Source of the DNA: Caldicellulosiruptor changbaiensis
Lineage (GTDB): Bacteria; Bacillota; Thermoanaerobacteria; Caldicellulosiruptorales; Caldicellulosiruptoraceae
Direction: 5' to 3'
Assembly: GCF_003999255.1 (NCBI RefSeq)
Contig: NZ_CP034791.1
Coordinates: 2,210,501-2,274,500 of the forward strand
Length of the DNA: 64,000 bases
Shown: positions 28,419 through 38,296 of the stretch, piece after piece
Numbering within the stretch: the first letter of the stretch is position 1
Layout of the letters: each line of letters starts with the position of its first letter
Notes under the pieces: model-generated
Databases searched by the model: none
Told to the model about the DNA's origin: nothing
The model's input: the letters and a program-made list of their open reading frames with translations, nothing else
Translations under genes and position numbers: made by a program

Positions 28419-28781
28419 ATGAATGAAAAACTAATTAGAATTTATAGAATATTATTCTATTTGCTTGCTATATTATCAACAATTGGCTCAGTAATCAGTT
28501 CAATTCTTGAAAAAAATGCTTTTTACACAGTGGGAACCATTGTTTTAGCTATATTCTTCATTGCAATGATAGAATTTATTCTCTTCCCTCTTTTTATAAA
28601 ATCAGATTCACGAAAGTATTTTAAAAAATTTTTAGGCATATTTTTAGCATTTGGTATAATTTTGAGTATAATTGTGTTTTTGATTGTAGGAATTACAAGC
28701 AAAAAATTCGAACTGATTTATCTTGGCGTTCCATTACTGGCCTTAAGCTTTGCTGTAGTCTACAAAGTTTATATAAGGTAA
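28419..28781 (+). CDS. Small four-helix membrane protein, unknown
   Basis: 120 residues with about four hydrophobic segments (11-31, 37-58, 68-92, 98-118) and little else. No family recognised. GGAGG lies 9 bp before the ATG. It stands alone between the LacI gene and the FMN riboswitch. Its C-terminal segment (SKKFELIYLGVPLLALSF) resembles the end of the membrane protein at 48424 (ETKNFFYLFGIPISGLVF), so the two may be distant paralogues. Confidence 0.6.
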   Translation: MNEKLIRIYRILFYLLAILSTIGSVISSILEKNAFYTVGTIVLAIFFIAMIEFILFPLFIKSDSRKYFKKFLGIFLAFGIILSIIVFLIVGITSKKFELIYLGVPLLALSFAVVYKVYIR

Positions 28782-28790
28782 ATTTTGCTA

Positions 28791-28819
28791 TTGAAATTTT
28801 GAAAACTTATGAATATAAT
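28791..28819 (+). promoter_or_regulatory. Promoter of the riboflavin operon
   Basis: TTGAAA at 28791-28796 and TATAAT at 28814-28819 with a 17-bp spacer, about 38 bp upstream of the FMN aptamer. Confidence 0.7.
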
Positions 28820-28856
28820 GAAGTATAAAATCGAATATAAGCTAATGGTAAAAGTC

Positions 28857-28980
28857 CATCCTTCGGGGCGGGGTGAAATTCCCCACTGGCGGTAATAGCC
28901 CGCGAGCAAAAGCCTTTTTGGCTTTTGCAGAACCGGTGGAATTCCGGTGCCAACGGTTAAAGTCCGGATGGGAGAAGGAG
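28857..28980 (+). ncRNA. FMN riboswitch (RFN element)
   Basis: All RFN blocks are present in order: CATCCTTCGGGGCGGGGTG, AATTCCCCAC, GGCGGTAATAGCCCGCGAGC, a variable hairpin (AAAAGCC/GGCTTTT), then AACCGGTGGAATTCCGGTGC, CAACGGTTAAAGTCCGGATG and GGAGAAGG. The first and last blocks pair as P1. It binds FMN and, with the terminator downstream, should switch off ribDEBAH when flavin is plentiful. Confidence 0.97.
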
Positions 28981-29028
28981 TGGATGTGTAAGGAAGATTT
29001 TCTTATACATCATAAAACACGAGCTTGC

Positions 29029-29073
29029 AAGCCTCGAAGGTGGAAAAACACTTTCGAGGCTTTAATTTTTTTG
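29029..29073 (+). terminator. FMN-controlled attenuator terminator
   Basis: AAGCCTCGAA (29029-29038) pairs with TTCGAGGCTT (29053-29062), and TAATTTTTTTG follows. It lies between the aptamer and the ribD ribosome binding site, as expected of a transcriptional OFF switch. Confidence 0.85.
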
Positions 29074-29105
29074 TGTATAAATTTCTGTCAGAGGGGAGGA
29101 TACTT

Positions 29106-30221
29106 TTGAGGTCTCTTTCGCACAGCTATTACATGAATATGGCACTTGAGCTTGCAAAGAAAGCTTCTCCTTTGGTGCTGCCAAACCCAAGAGTTGGATG
29201 CGTGATTGTAAAAAACGGAATAATAATCGGAAAGGGATATCACCAAAAGTACGGTGAAAAACATGCTGAAGTTTTAGCAATCGAGGATGCAATAAAAAAT
29301 GGCTATAGTCTCAAAAATGCAACAATGTATGTCTCTTTAGAGCCCTGCTGTCATTTTGGCAAACAGCCACCTTGTACAGACGCAATCATAAAAAGTGGCA
29401 TTAAAAAAGTTGTGGTTGCCACCAAAGACCCAAATCCCCTTGTCAATGGCAAGGGCATACAAATTTTAAAACAGCACGGAGTTGATGTTGTTGAAGGCAT
29501 TTTAGAAAAAGAAGCAGAAAGTGTGAACAAAGAATTTTTTAAATACATGAAAAATGGTATTCCCTACATTGCCATAAAAGTTGCCCAGAGTATTGACGGC
29601 AAAATTGCAACACCTTCAAATAAGCGATTTTTGTTTAACACAGATGACGAAAACATCTTTGTGCACAGTCTTCGGCAAAAATATATGGCCACGTTAGTCT
29701 CTGTAAATACTGTAATTTCAGATAACCCAATTTTAAATGCAAGGTATGGCCAGATTGTAAGGCAGCCCATAAGAGTTGTGCTTGATTCAAACCTTCGAAT
29801 TCCTTTAGAGTGCAATATTGTAAAAACCTCTGACAAGTATTCTACCTACATTGTGTGCAGTGAAAATGTTAATGATGCCCGAAAAATAGAACTTCTTTCT
29901 CAAAAAGGAATAGAAATAATCTTTGCAAAGTCATCAGAAGATGGTCATCTTGACTTTTTTGATGCATTTTCAAAACTTGCACAGCAAAAGATAGTATCAG
30001 TCCTTGTTGAGGGAGGAAGCTTTCTTAACTTTTCTCTTTTGAAGCAAAGAATTGCGGATTACTGGTATTCATTGATATTCAATGTTTTCATAGGTGGACA
30101 GAACACAAAAGGTGTAGTTGGTGCAGAAGGCTTTGAACAGTTTTTCCCAAAGCTTGCAAATACAAAAGTTACAACATTTAAAAACTCTACTATTATTGAA
30201 GGAGATATAAGTTATGTTTAG
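29106..30221 (+). CDS. ribD: Bifunctional riboflavin deaminase/reductase RibD
   Basis: 371 residues. The N-terminal zinc deaminase domain has HAEVLAI and LEPCCHFGKQPPCTDAI. The C-terminal reductase domain starts near residue 150 (PYIAIKVAQSIDGKIAT) and includes LVEGGSFLNF. It carries out the second and third steps from GTP to the ribityl-pyrimidine. The start is TTG 29106, 5 bp after GAGGGGAGGA; upstream frames run into the terminator. First gene of the operon. Confidence 0.95.
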   Translation: MRSLSHSYYMNMALELAKKASPLVLPNPRVGCVIVKNGIIIGKGYHQKYGEKHAEVLAIEDAIKNGYSLKNATMYVSLEPCCHFGKQPPCTDAIIKSGIKKVVVATKDPNPLVNGKGIQILKQHGVDVVEGILEKEAESVNKEFFKYMKNGIPYIAIKVAQSIDGKIATPSNKRFLFNTDDENIFVHSLRQKYMATLVSVNTVISDNPILNARYGQIVRQPIRVVLDSNLRIPLECNIVKTSDKYSTYIVCSENVNDARKIELLSQKGIEIIFAKSSEDGHLDFFDAFSKLAQQKIVSVLVEGGSFLNFSLLKQRIADYWYSLIFNVFIGGQNTKGVVGAEGFEQFFPKLANTKVTTFKNSTIIEGDISYV

Positions 30222-30792
30222 CGGCATTGTTGAAGAGGTTGGCAGGGTTGTTCTAATGAGAAAAATTGAAGATATTGTAAAGCTGAATATAGAAGTGAAA
30301 AAGATAGATGCAAAAATTGGTGACAGCATAGCAGTTGATGGTGTGTGCCTGACAGTTACAAATATTTCAAATGGAATTTTTGACTTTGACCTGTCACCTG
30401 AGACAATTGAAAGGACCACACTTAAATTTTTAAAAGAGGGGATGCCTGTTAATCTGCAGCCTGCTTTGAAGATGGGAGACAGAATTGGCGGTCACATTGT
30501 GCTTGGTCATGTTGACTGTATTGGCACAATCTGCATGCAAAAAATTCAGGGAAAAAGTAGAATAATTGGAATAAAACCATCTGAAGATTTTAAAGGGCTT
30601 GTTATCAGAAAAGGTTCTGTTGCAATTGATGGTATTTCTCTTACAGTTGTAGATGTCTTTGACACATACTTTACAATATCTTTGATTCCACACACTATTG
30701 AAAACACTACCTTGAAGTACAAAAAAGTAGGTAGCTGGGTAAACATTGAATTTGACTACATTGCAAAGATTGTGAAAGAAAATTTGAGGTGA
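30214..30792 (+). CDS. ribE: Riboflavin synthase, alpha chain
   Basis: 192 residues with two tandem lumazine-binding barrels. The first begins MFSGIVEEVGRV and contains IAVDGVCLTV; the second contains GSVAIDGISLTVVDV. It dismutates two lumazines to riboflavin. It overlaps ribD by 8 bp. The conserved N-terminal FSGIVEE motif fixes the start. Confidence 0.96.
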   Translation: MFSGIVEEVGRVVLMRKIEDIVKLNIEVKKIDAKIGDSIAVDGVCLTVTNISNGIFDFDLSPETIERTTLKFLKEGMPVNLQPALKMGDRIGGHIVLGHVDCIGTICMQKIQGKSRIIGIKPSEDFKGLVIRKGSVAIDGISLTVVDVFDTYFTISLIPHTIENTTLKYKKVGSWVNIEFDYIAKIVKENLR

Positions 30793-30797
30793 TATAA

Positions 30798-32006
30798 ATG
30801 TACGGCTTGAAAAATGTAATAGAAAGTTTTAAAAATGGAGAATTTGTTATAGTATTTGACAGCCAAAACCGTGAAGATGAAGCAGATTTAATTTTGCCTG
30901 CTCAGTTTTCAACACCAGATAAAATAAGCTTTGTTTTGAATCACGCTAAGGGAATGTTCTGTGTTGCCATAGACAAAGAAATTCAAAGGCGCTTGAATTT
31001 ATACGTTCCTTATAACACTAAAAACAGCTGCACTTTTACAGTTACGGTCGACCACAAAGACACAAAAACAGGTATAACTGCTAAAGAGAGAAGCAAAACA
31101 AGCAAAGAGCTTGCAAATCCAAACGCAACGGCTTCTGACTTTAAAATTCCTGGGCATGTAAATCCTGTTGTTGCTCATGAAGGAGGTGTTCTTGCAAGAA
31201 AAGGTCATACAGAAGCTGCTGTTGAACTTTGCAGAATCTCAGAGCTTTTTCCTGCTGCAGTGATGATTGAAATCTTAGACGAAAAAGGAGATAGTCATAA
31301 CAAAGAGTATGTAAAAAATTTAGCAAAGAGATTTTCAATACCTATTACCACAATTGATGAGATTGAAAAATATATTTTATTAAACCGGCCCACAGTCCAA
31401 AAAGAAGCTGAAGCAGAGTTTCCCACACAGTATGGAAAGTTTAAGATTTTTGCTTTCAAAAACTATTTTTCGCAAAAAGAACATGCTGTGCTGATAAACC
31501 AGACTTTTAACCCAAGCCAGCCTGTAAATGTCCGAATACACTCTTCGTGCAAAACAGGAGATGTCTTTCATAGCCTGAGGTGCGACTGTCATCAGCAGCT
31601 TGAATTTTTCTTGCAGTTTATGGCAGAGAATAAAAACTGCATGCTCATTTACCTTGACCAGGAAGGAAGAGGAATTGGATTTGCTAATAAAATTAAAGCT
31701 TATGCACTTCAAGAGCAAGGTTTTGATACCTATGAGGCAAACAATCTACTTGGCTTTGACGACGATTTGAGAGATTATTTTGATGCTTTGCATATTTTAA
31801 GGTTCTTTGGAGTAAAAAGAATAAATCTTGCAACATCTAATCCTGAAAAAGTTTCTTTTTTGCAAGACTTAGGAATTGAGATTTTAAAGAGAATATCTAT
31901 TCCAATCGTGATAAATCCATATAACAGGAAATATATACATTCGAAAATATTAAAGAAAAAGCATGAAATCTTAATAAAAGGAGAGGATGGCTTTGAGAAC
32001 TTTTGA
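30798..32006 (+). CDS. ribBA: DHBP synthase / GTP cyclohydrolase II fusion RibBA
   Basis: 402 residues. The N-terminal RibB domain (about 1-200; [39 protein letters not shown]) makes dihydroxybutanone phosphate. The C-terminal RibA domain (about 205-400) holds the zinc site [19 protein letters not shown] and [13 protein letters not shown] and opens the GTP ring. It lies 5 bp after ribE and overlaps the ribH start. Confidence 0.96.
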   Translation: MYGLKNVIESFKNGEFVIVFDSQNREDEADLILPAQFSTPDKISFVLNHAKGMFCVAIDKEIQRRLNLYVPYNTKNSCTFTVTVDHKDTKTGITAKERSKTSKELANPNATASDFKIPGHVNPVVAHEGGVLARKGHTEAAVELCRISELFPAAVMIEILDEKGDSHNKEYVKNLAKRFSIPITTIDEIEKYILLNRPTVQKEAEAEFPTQYGKFKIFAFKNYFSQKEHAVLINQTFNPSQPVNVRIHSSCKTGDVFHSLRCDCHQQLEFFLQFMAENKNCMLIYLDQEGRGIGFANKIKAYALQEQGFDTYEANNLLGFDDDLRDYFDALHILRFFGVKRINLATSNPEKVSFLQDLGIEILKRISIPIVINPYNRKYIHSKILKKKHEILIKGEDGFENF

Positions 32007-32463
32007 AGGAAGCTTTTGTGGAAAAGATTTGAAATTTGCAATTGTGGTCTCAAGATTTAACTCATTTATTACAGATGAACTTTTAAAAGGGTGCTTGGAT
32101 GGTCTTTCTCGGCATGATGTTGACAGTGAAAATATTGATGTGTATTATGTACCAGGTGCTTTTGAAATACCACTTGTTGCTAAAAAGCTTGCAAAGTCAA
32201 AAAAATACAATGCAATAATTGCACTTGGTGCAGTAATTCGCGGTAGCACACCACATTTTGAGTATGTAAGCGCAGAAGTATCAAAAGGCATTGCAAACGT
32301 CTCTTTAGAACAAGAGGTTCCAGTTATATTTGGTGTTCTGACATGTGACACAGTCGACCAGGCAATCGAAAGAGCGGGTACAAAAGCAGGAAACAAAGGA
32401 TTTAACGCAGCTCTCTCTGCCCTGGAGATGGCAAATTTGATGAAAAATATTTCTGAATCTTAA
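31987..32463 (+). CDS. ribH: 6,7-dimethyl-8-ribityllumazine synthase
   Basis: 158 residues. Active-site motifs are present: [25 protein letters not shown], and [16 protein letters not shown]. It forms the icosahedral or pentameric lumazine synthase. ATG 31987 overlaps ribBA by 20 bp; an in-frame TTG at 31993 sits at a better distance from AAAGGAG and may be the real start. Last gene of the operon. Its stop overlaps the stop of the convergent HEPN gene by 4 bp. Confidence 0.95.
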   Translation: MALRTFEGSFCGKDLKFAIVVSRFNSFITDELLKGCLDGLSRHDVDSENIDVYYVPGAFEIPLVAKKLAKSKKYNAIIALGAVIRGSTPHFEYVSAEVSKGIANVSLEQEVPVIFGVLTCDTVDQAIERAGTKAGNKGFNAALSALEMANLMKNISES

Positions 32464-32864
32464 TTTGGCAATAGATTTTTTACAAATTGACAAATTTTTT
32501 GAGCAATTTCAAATGCTCTTTCTGCATCATCTTTGTTCGGCAAACCATCCGGAAGGCTTCCAAGAGGCGCGTTAGGATACCTTGAGGGAATGTAGAAAAC
32601 ATCTATTATGCGCGCCTCTTCTTTAAATTTTTCAAAATCTTTTTCAATATTTGCACACATCTCTATTAAATTTACTATACTATGTGTTCGGGGTGGATTT
32701 ACACCATTATATACCAAAAACGCTTTCAAATATTTCTCAATTGCCTGCTGAGAATGGAAACATACTATATTATAAAGTTTTGAGTTTAACAGTTCTTGAG
32801 CAGCTTTTAGATCATTTTCTGCATACATTACACATTGTTCAAATTCAGTTTTTCCCTTTTTCAT
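32460..32864 (-). CDS. HEPN-domain protein of a HEPN/MNT pair
   Basis: 134 residues, all-helical. The conserved helix [20 protein letters not shown] then [17 protein letters not shown] is the HEPN signature for pairs with minimal nucleotidyltransferases; a Tyr/Pro loop follows ([17 protein letters not shown]). The ribonuclease motif RxxxxH of toxic HEPN proteins is not obvious, so the protein may act with its partner in another way. It overlaps the MNT gene by 20 bp. Confidence 0.85.
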   Translation of the reverse strand: MKKGKTEFEQCVMYAENDLKAAQELLNSKLYNIVCFHSQQAIEKYLKAFLVYNGVNPPRTHSIVNLIEMCANIEKDFEKFKEEARIIDVFYIPSRYPNAPLGSLPDGLPNKDDAERAFEIAQKICQFVKNLLPN

Positions 32865-33192
32865 AGAGTATAACTCCTTTTTTTAAAATTTCTTCTGTGT
32901 AAAATAAATGGTTATTTTTTATAAATTCTTCTTCCTCTTCTGGAGTATAGACCAAAAAATCTACAGGTACTTCAGGTTTTACAGTCTGCGCAAGATGTAA
33001 TAATCTCTCTATAAACCTAAGATTAGTAGGCATTATCACCACCAAGTCAATATCGCTTGATTCATTAAAATTTCCATTTGCCATTGACCCAAACAGTATC
33101 ACCTTTTCAGGATTGAAATTTTCAATAATTATGTTCAATATTCTATCCAACTCATTCTTCAAAGAACTATTGAGAACCGAGATTGCCGGCAT
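32845..33192 (-). CDS. Minimal nucleotidyltransferase (MNT) partner
   Basis: 115 residues. The polymerase-beta-type motif is VILFGSMANGNFNESSDIDLVV (GS followed by DxD). Members of this group modify the HEPN partner, in characterised cases by adding AMP to a tyrosine. ATG 33192 lies 8 bp after AGGAG; an earlier in-frame ATG directly abuts that site. First gene of the pair. Confidence 0.85.
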   Translation of the reverse strand: MPAISVLNSSLKNELDRILNIIIENFNPEKVILFGSMANGNFNESSDIDLVVIMPTNLRFIERLLHLAQTVKPEVPVDFLVYTPEEEEEFIKNNHLFYTEEILKKGVILYEKGKN

Positions 33193-33297
33193 TGCAATCA
33201 TCTCCTATTGTTTCTTCAATTATTAGTATACCACAAAACTTATGTAAAAGTTTACAAGTTATCTTTAGCCACTCAGTCACTTTGTAAAGTATTTCAT

Positions 33298-33327
33298 TTG
33301 AGCTGAATAAAAACCTGGCTTTATAAT
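33298..33327 (+). promoter_or_regulatory. Promoter of the LysM gene
   Basis: TTGAGC at 33298-33303 and TATAAT at 33322-33327, 18-bp spacer, about 39 bp before the start codon. Confidence 0.6.
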
Positions 33328-33365
33328 GAAAATATATTAAAACTTTTGAAAGAGGCGGGGTTTTT

Positions 33366-34889
33366 ATGAAAAGGCTATTAAGGTTTTGGTTGGTTGTTGC
33401 TACTGCAACAGTCTTATCCTTAGTCATAGTCTCTCCTTCGCTTGCCTCTGATATTAAAAAAGAAGAGGCCCTGTTTTTTGATTCAAATGGCAAGCTATCT
33501 TACATCACCATTATTAACAAAAGCTCAGTAGAGTACCTATCACCCTATGAACTTTCAAGGATACTTGGTGGAAGTTTTTCTTTTGATCCAAAAGACTATA
33601 ACTTTCTCAAATCAAAGCTTATCGTTGACCAAAATGAACTTATGTTCAAACTGGATAGCAATGTTGTTATGTTCAATGGAAAAAACTTTTATATGGAAGG
33701 ACCGATGCAAATAATACAAAATAGAATCTGTGTTCCTTACTCTACTTTCAAAACTTACTTAAACTTGCTTGAATTTCGTCATTATACATCCGGAAAGCGG
33801 ATGATATTCAAGCCAAACGGAAACTACATAGTCTACAGTGTTCAAAGCGGTGATTCACTCTGGATATTATCACAAACGTTTGGAACATCTGTTGAAGCTA
33901 TAAAGAACTTTAATAATCTTACAAATGATACACTCTATGTGGGACAAAAGCTAATTGTAAAAAAAGTGAACCTCAATTTGGCTCAAATTACTGGAACAAT
34001 AAAGTGGTGGACGTACGTAAAAGCTGCGCCTTCTTCATCTTCGCAAAACCTATTTTATCTTACTCAAGGGCAAACTGTAAATGTTATTGGAAAGCAAGCA
34101 GATTTCTATAAAATTTCCACACAGAAAGGAACTGGCTATGTTTCAATATGGGCAGTAGATATAAAGCAAGACATTGCAGATACCTCAAAACCAAGCAGCT
34201 ACTTTTACTCCTTTCTACCTGTTGATACTTCAGGTGACTATGTAAGCTATACATACTACAAGGTGCAAAGTGGAGATACAATATGGTCGATTGCAGTAAA
34301 ATTTGGAATACCAGACTATGAACTTATGCAGGCAAATAATCTAAACCAAAACTCATATATCTATGCAGGACAAACTTTAAAAGTGCCGGTTCATACAGTT
34401 GCTATGCATTCAAACGAAAATGGCGTCGAAATGCTTGATTGGTTTTCACAAGGCAATTATGTATTCCCTATAGGCAGTGTTGGTAAGTTTATTGACATCC
34501 AGACAGGAAAGTACTTTTTTGCAAAAAGAACAATGGGTGCAAGCCATGCAGATGTTGAAACCTTGAGCTTTAAAGACACTCAAATTATGAAAGAGATATT
34601 TGGTGGCAGCTGGAGTTGGGAAAGACGTCCGTTCATACTCGAAGTAAAAGGAAGAAGAATAGCTGTGTCAGTTTCTGGTATGCCACATGCAGGAGTAGAT
34701 GGTGTGCCTTACAACCAAAATGTAGCAAGCAGAAGCGGTGGATATGGTTATGGCCCAAACCTTGATACAATTGTAAATGGAATGAATGGACACTTTGATG
34801 TGTATACATTCAACGGCCTTCGTCACAAAGATGGTCAAATTGACCCTCAGCATCAACTGACAGTTTCGATTGCTGCAGGGCTTAGGTAA
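33366..34889 (+). CDS. Secreted LysM/SH3 cell-wall protein
   Basis: 507 residues. A signal peptide (about 1-27, ending SPSLAS) is followed by a region like the copper-amine-oxidase-N/stalk domain (about 35-150), LysM 1 (YSVQSGDSLWILSQTFG, about 158-200), an SH3-like domain (about 205-265), and LysM 2 (YKVQSGDTIWSIAVKFG, about 300-345). The C-terminal domain of about 150 residues has GASHADVETLSF and GMPHAGVDGVPYNQN, a domain seen in other LysM proteins of Clostridia. It has conserved His residues that might bind metal. It is expected to bind peptidoglycan outside the cell. Confidence 0.85.
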   Translation: MKRLLRFWLVVATATVLSLVIVSPSLASDIKKEEALFFDSNGKLSYITIINKSSVEYLSPYELSRILGGSFSFDPKDYNFLKSKLIVDQNELMFKLDSNVVMFNGKNFYMEGPMQIIQNRICVPYSTFKTYLNLLEFRHYTSGKRMIFKPNGNYIVYSVQSGDSLWILSQTFGTSVEAIKNFNNLTNDTLYVGQKLIVKKVNLNLAQITGTIKWWTYVKAAPSSSSQNLFYLTQGQTVNVIGKQADFYKISTQKGTGYVSIWAVDIKQDIADTSKPSSYFYSFLPVDTSGDYVSYTYYKVQSGDTIWSIAVKFGIPDYELMQANNLNQNSYIYAGQTLKVPVHTVAMHSNENGVEMLDWFSQGNYVFPIGSVGKFIDIQTGKYFFAKRTMGASHADVETLSFKDTQIMKEIFGGSWSWERRPFILEVKGRRIAVSVSGMPHAGVDGVPYNQNVASRSGGYGYGPNLDTIVNGMNGHFDVYTFNGLRHKDGQIDPQHQLTVSIAAGLR

Positions 34890-34905
34890 AAAAATTACTA
34901 AAAAT

Positions 34906-34952
34906 GGGCTGCATAAAAATGTAAAATCCATATATGCAGCCCTATTTTGTTA
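34906..34952 (+). terminator. Terminator of the LysM gene
   Basis: GGGCTGCATA (34906-34915) pairs with TATGCAGCCC (34933-34942), and TATTTTGTT follows. Confidence 0.75.
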
Positions 34953-34979
34953 AAGCGCTTTATTTTCATCTTAACAAGA

Positions 34980-35672
34980 TTAAATCTGTGGCTCTGGAAG
35001 CATCCCATTTTGCGCAAAGCTGTAGTATTCACCTTTTGCCACTATAAAATGGTCATTGACAGCAACGCCTATTGTCGAAAGAGCATTTACAATCTTTTGA
35101 GTTGTCTTGATATCATCCATGGAAGGCTTTACAGAACCACCTGGATGATTGTGAGCCAAAATCACGCTGCTTGCATTATACCGCAAAACACACTCAACAA
35201 CCTTTCGTGGATAAACAACAGCCTCTTTTACTGTCCCTTCAAAAAGTGGCACAGAACGAATAACGTTTAACTGAGTATCTAAACATATTACATAGAATAC
35301 CTCATTCTTTCTTCCCACAAACAGACTTTTTATGTACTCTGCTGCTACTTCTACATTTTTAAGCTGAAATGTCTTTTTCGTTTTATCAGCAAGATACCTT
35401 CTTGCTATTTGGGATATAAGAGAGATTAAAATAGCAGAGTTTTCACCAACTCCCTCTACTTTTTGAAGCTCCTTTGGATGAGCTTCAAATACATTTGAAA
35501 TACTTCCAAAGGTAGAAATTAACCTGTGTGCTATTTCGTTTGTATCTCTTCTTGGAATGCTGAAAAACAAAAGAAGCTCTAAAACTTGATGGTCTTCAAA
35601 ACTGTCAAGACCTTCTTCAACAAATCTTCTTTTTAATCTTTGCCTGTGCCCCTCGTGAATATTCTTATTCAT
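34980..35672 (-). CDS. radC: RadC/JAB-domain protein
   Basis: 230 residues. An N-terminal helix-hairpin-helix-like region (LELLLFFSIPRRDTNEIAHR, VEGVGENSAILIS) is followed by the JAB/MPN metalloprotease-like domain with AHNHPGG (about residue 170) and the Asp further on (KPSMDD). The name DNA repair protein RadC is historical and the biochemical role is not proven. ATG 35672 has GGAG 9 bp upstream; an in-frame ATG at 35690 lacks one. Confidence 0.9.
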   Translation of the reverse strand: MNKNIHEGHRQRLKRRFVEEGLDSFEDHQVLELLLFFSIPRRDTNEIAHRLISTFGSISNVFEAHPKELQKVEGVGENSAILISLISQIARRYLADKTKKTFQLKNVEVAAEYIKSLFVGRKNEVFYVICLDTQLNVIRSVPLFEGTVKEAVVYPRKVVECVLRYNASSVILAHNHPGGSVKPSMDDIKTTQKIVNALSTIGVAVNDHFIVAKGEYYSFAQNGMLPEPQI

Positions 35673-35747
35673 CCTATCTTTCTCCACCATTAATTTAAAG
35701 AAGTAACCAATTTTTAATTATATTGTACATTTCCTCAATATATCTTT

Positions 35748-36974
35748 TCAAGCTTTAGCAAAAATAATTTCAAAAATCAAGTATTCCAATATAAATAGCA
35801 CAAAACAAAAAATACCACATATCACAAATGCCCCACCAACTTTAAAAATCTGAGCAAATGTCCCTGCAATCAAACTACCAATAGGGGTTGTACCAGCAAA
35901 AACTAAGGTATATAAGCTCATTACCCTTCCTCTGTACTCATCAGCAGAGGATAGTTGTAATGTTGAATTTGCTGTTGTTGTAAACAATATCATGAAAAAA
36001 CCTACCGCCGCAAACAGAAAAGAAGAAAGTTTATAATCTTTATTTATTCCTATAAAAATGAGAATCAAGGAACACATCACTAATGAAAAATACAATCTTT
36101 TCAAATCAAGTTTTCTGCTTGTAGAGGCAACAAAAAGTGCACCTGAAAGAGCACCTATGCCCATCGAAGAAAGCAAAAAACCATAACCTGCTTCATCTTT
36201 ATGTAAGACATATTTTGTATACAATGGTATTAATACATTGAAATTCATAATGAAAACGTTCATTATTAAAATCAATATCATAGTTTGAAGTATAACTCTA
36301 TTATTTTTAGTATATTTTAGACCTTCCAAAATATCTTTTAACATTCCCTTGCTCTTTGTCTCATTCAAAGGTTTTAGACCAACGTCAATCAAAAACAGCC
36401 CTATTAAAACTGCAATGAAACTCAGTCCATTGAGAAAAAAACATACACTCATTCCAACATTTTTGAGAAGTATGCCTGCTATCGCAGGACCTATCACTCT
36501 TGCAAGGTTAAAATTCAGTGAGTTTAAAGCAACAGCATTAATTAGCAATTCTTGACCAGCAAGTTCAATTACAAATGACTGCCGTGCTGGCATATCAAAG
36601 GTGTTTATAATCCCCAAAGCTAAAGCAAATACAAGCAAGATAGGATAATTTATCACCTTTGTCCATATCAAAAATGAAAGTAAAAAAGCTACTATCATAA
36701 GCAAGCTTTGAGTTATAATCAATAACTTCTTCTTTGGAAAATGATCAATAATTGCTCCAGCAAATAAAGACAAAAATAATTGAGGAGTAAATTGCAGTGC
36801 ATTAAAAAGACCGACTAAAAATGCTGACTTTGTCAGAGTAAGCACAAGCCATGAAAGAGCTGTATTTTGAAGCCATGTTCCAATTAATGAAATACATTGA
36901 CCTATCCAAAAATATCTAAAATTTTTAGATTTCAAAGCTGCAAATGGATTATTAACATCAATATATGCTGCCAC
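35748..36974 (-). CDS. MFS transporter (EntS-like / MFS_3 group)
   Basis: 408 residues with about 12 membrane segments. ALKSKNFRYFWIGQCISLIG then TWLQNTALSWLV at the N-terminus and FDMPARQSFVIELAG after TM4 are typical of the EntS-like exporter group. The substrate is unknown; siderophore or drug export is the usual guess. No siderophore genes are nearby. 30 bp downstream of the EamA gene, so probably co-transcribed with it. Confidence 0.85.
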   Translation of the reverse strand: MAAYIDVNNPFAALKSKNFRYFWIGQCISLIGTWLQNTALSWLVLTLTKSAFLVGLFNALQFTPQLFLSLFAGAIIDHFPKKKLLIITQSLLMIVAFLLSFLIWTKVINYPILLVFALALGIINTFDMPARQSFVIELAGQELLINAVALNSLNFNLARVIGPAIAGILLKNVGMSVCFFLNGLSFIAVLIGLFLIDVGLKPLNETKSKGMLKDILEGLKYTKNNRVILQTMILILIMNVFIMNFNVLIPLYTKYVLHKDEAGYGFLLSSMGIGALSGALFVASTSRKLDLKRLYFSLVMCSLILIFIGINKDYKLSSFLFAAVGFFMILFTTTANSTLQLSSADEYRGRVMSLYTLVFAGTTPIGSLIAGTFAQIFKVGGAFVICGIFCFVLFILEYLIFEIIFAKA

Positions 36975-37004
36975 CTTGAGCCTACTCCCTTCGTCAAGAT
37001 TTTG

Positions 37005-37916
37005 TTAAGGTTTAACTGGATGCTCTTTACTCAAGATTTTCAAAGATTTTTTATCTGCAAACTGGACAATTCCAATTCCTAAAAGTATTACCAATGTCCC
37101 TAAAATTAAGTTTATAGAAATCTTTTCAGAAAGAAAAATACTTGCAAATATACTTGCCAAAATAGGTTTTAAGAAGAATATCATAGAACCAGCTCCTGCG
37201 CTTGTATATGTCAGACCTAAAAAGTATGTATAATAAGCTATCCCTGTGACAAAAAAGGTCAAATAAAACATTGGAAATATAGCTTTCAGCGGCATACTAA
37301 ATAGAGAAAAACGTTTAAGCAGAATTATTGGCAATAAAAATATACTTCCAAATAAAAATGAAAACGAATTCATGATTATACTGCTACTTCTCTGTGTAAA
37401 CTTCTTCCCCATAGTTGTGTAAACTCCATATGTTATTGCAGACAAAATCAAAAGAAGAATTCCCTTAATAAAATCTTTGCCAATGATTAAATCCTTATAA
37501 AATACTATTACAATTCCTCCAATACCAATTATCATCCCTATAATCTTTCGTATATTCAATCTTTCGTTCAAAATAAAATGTGCTGACAATGCTACAAATA
37601 ACGGATTTGAACTAAATATGACAGCTGCTAAACTTGCCTTTTTTGTGATATTTATTCCTAATTGTAAACATGACATACTGATTACTACATTAACTATACC
37701 GATTAAAGCAAGAAAAAATATGTCTCTTTTAGAAAGCTTAATTTTTTTGCCCTGTAAATTTTTTATTGCAATTGGCAAAAGAATAAGCCCACCAAAAAAG
37801 AACCTGATAAAGTTCAGCTGATATGGATTCACCATGCCTGCTAAGGTTTTTCCAACAACCTCATAAGAACTGAAAAAGATAAGAGTAATCATCAAATACA
37901 AGATTCCTTTTTCCAT
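37005..37916 (-). CDS. EamA/DMT-family transporter
   Basis: 303 residues, ten membrane segments as two EamA repeats (about 1-140 and 145-290). The first repeat holds NPYQLNFIRFFFGGLILLP and the second SAGAGSMIFFLKPILASIFA, the usual DMT landmarks. Exports or imports an unknown metabolite. First gene of a probable two-gene operon with the MFS transporter. Confidence 0.85.
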   Translation of the reverse strand: MEKGILYLMITLIFFSSYEVVGKTLAGMVNPYQLNFIRFFFGGLILLPIAIKNLQGKKIKLSKRDIFFLALIGIVNVVISMSCLQLGINITKKASLAAVIFSSNPLFVALSAHFILNERLNIRKIIGMIIGIGGIVIVFYKDLIIGKDFIKGILLLILSAITYGVYTTMGKKFTQRSSSIIMNSFSFLFGSIFLLPIILLKRFSLFSMPLKAIFPMFYLTFFVTGIAYYTYFLGLTYTSAGAGSMIFFLKPILASIFASIFLSEKISINLILGTLVILLGIGIVQFADKKSLKILSKEHPVKP

Positions 37917-38126
37917 ATCTCAAACACTCCTTCTTTTTGACAAATTTTTACATTTTATAGTTATCAACTTATAAGTTATTGAAAAAATTGTAACTATCAA
38001 AGCTTGGGTTAAAAAATTAATAGTTACATTTTTATAACTATTATAGCCCTCAACATAAATCAAGTCAAAATCAAATTTAAAGCTCTGTTTTATGGGTATA
38101 AACAAATTAGAGAAAAGATTTTCTTA

Positions 38127-38155
38127 TTGCTTTAATTTTACAGTAATGTTATAAT
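38127..38155 (+). promoter_or_regulatory. Promoter of the glycogen operon
   Basis: TTGCTT at 38127-38132 and TATAAT at 38150-38155 with a 17-bp spacer. It leaves a leader of about 135 bp before glgB in which I see no clear riboswitch. Confidence 0.65.
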
Positions 38156-38296
38156 CAAAGTGTGTTTTGTATGGTTTATATAATTAGGCGTAAAAATTTT
38201 TAGCAACCTTACTATTCTAATTTGTATTTAATTTCTTCTGTGTTTTGTGCAAATTTTATTTTACCCCTCAAATTCCTATCAGTGGAGGTAAAACTG

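Noticed and set aside
38156-38296. Riboswitch in the glgB leader
   Set aside because: The leader is long enough, but I see no conserved core or terminator-antiterminator pair.
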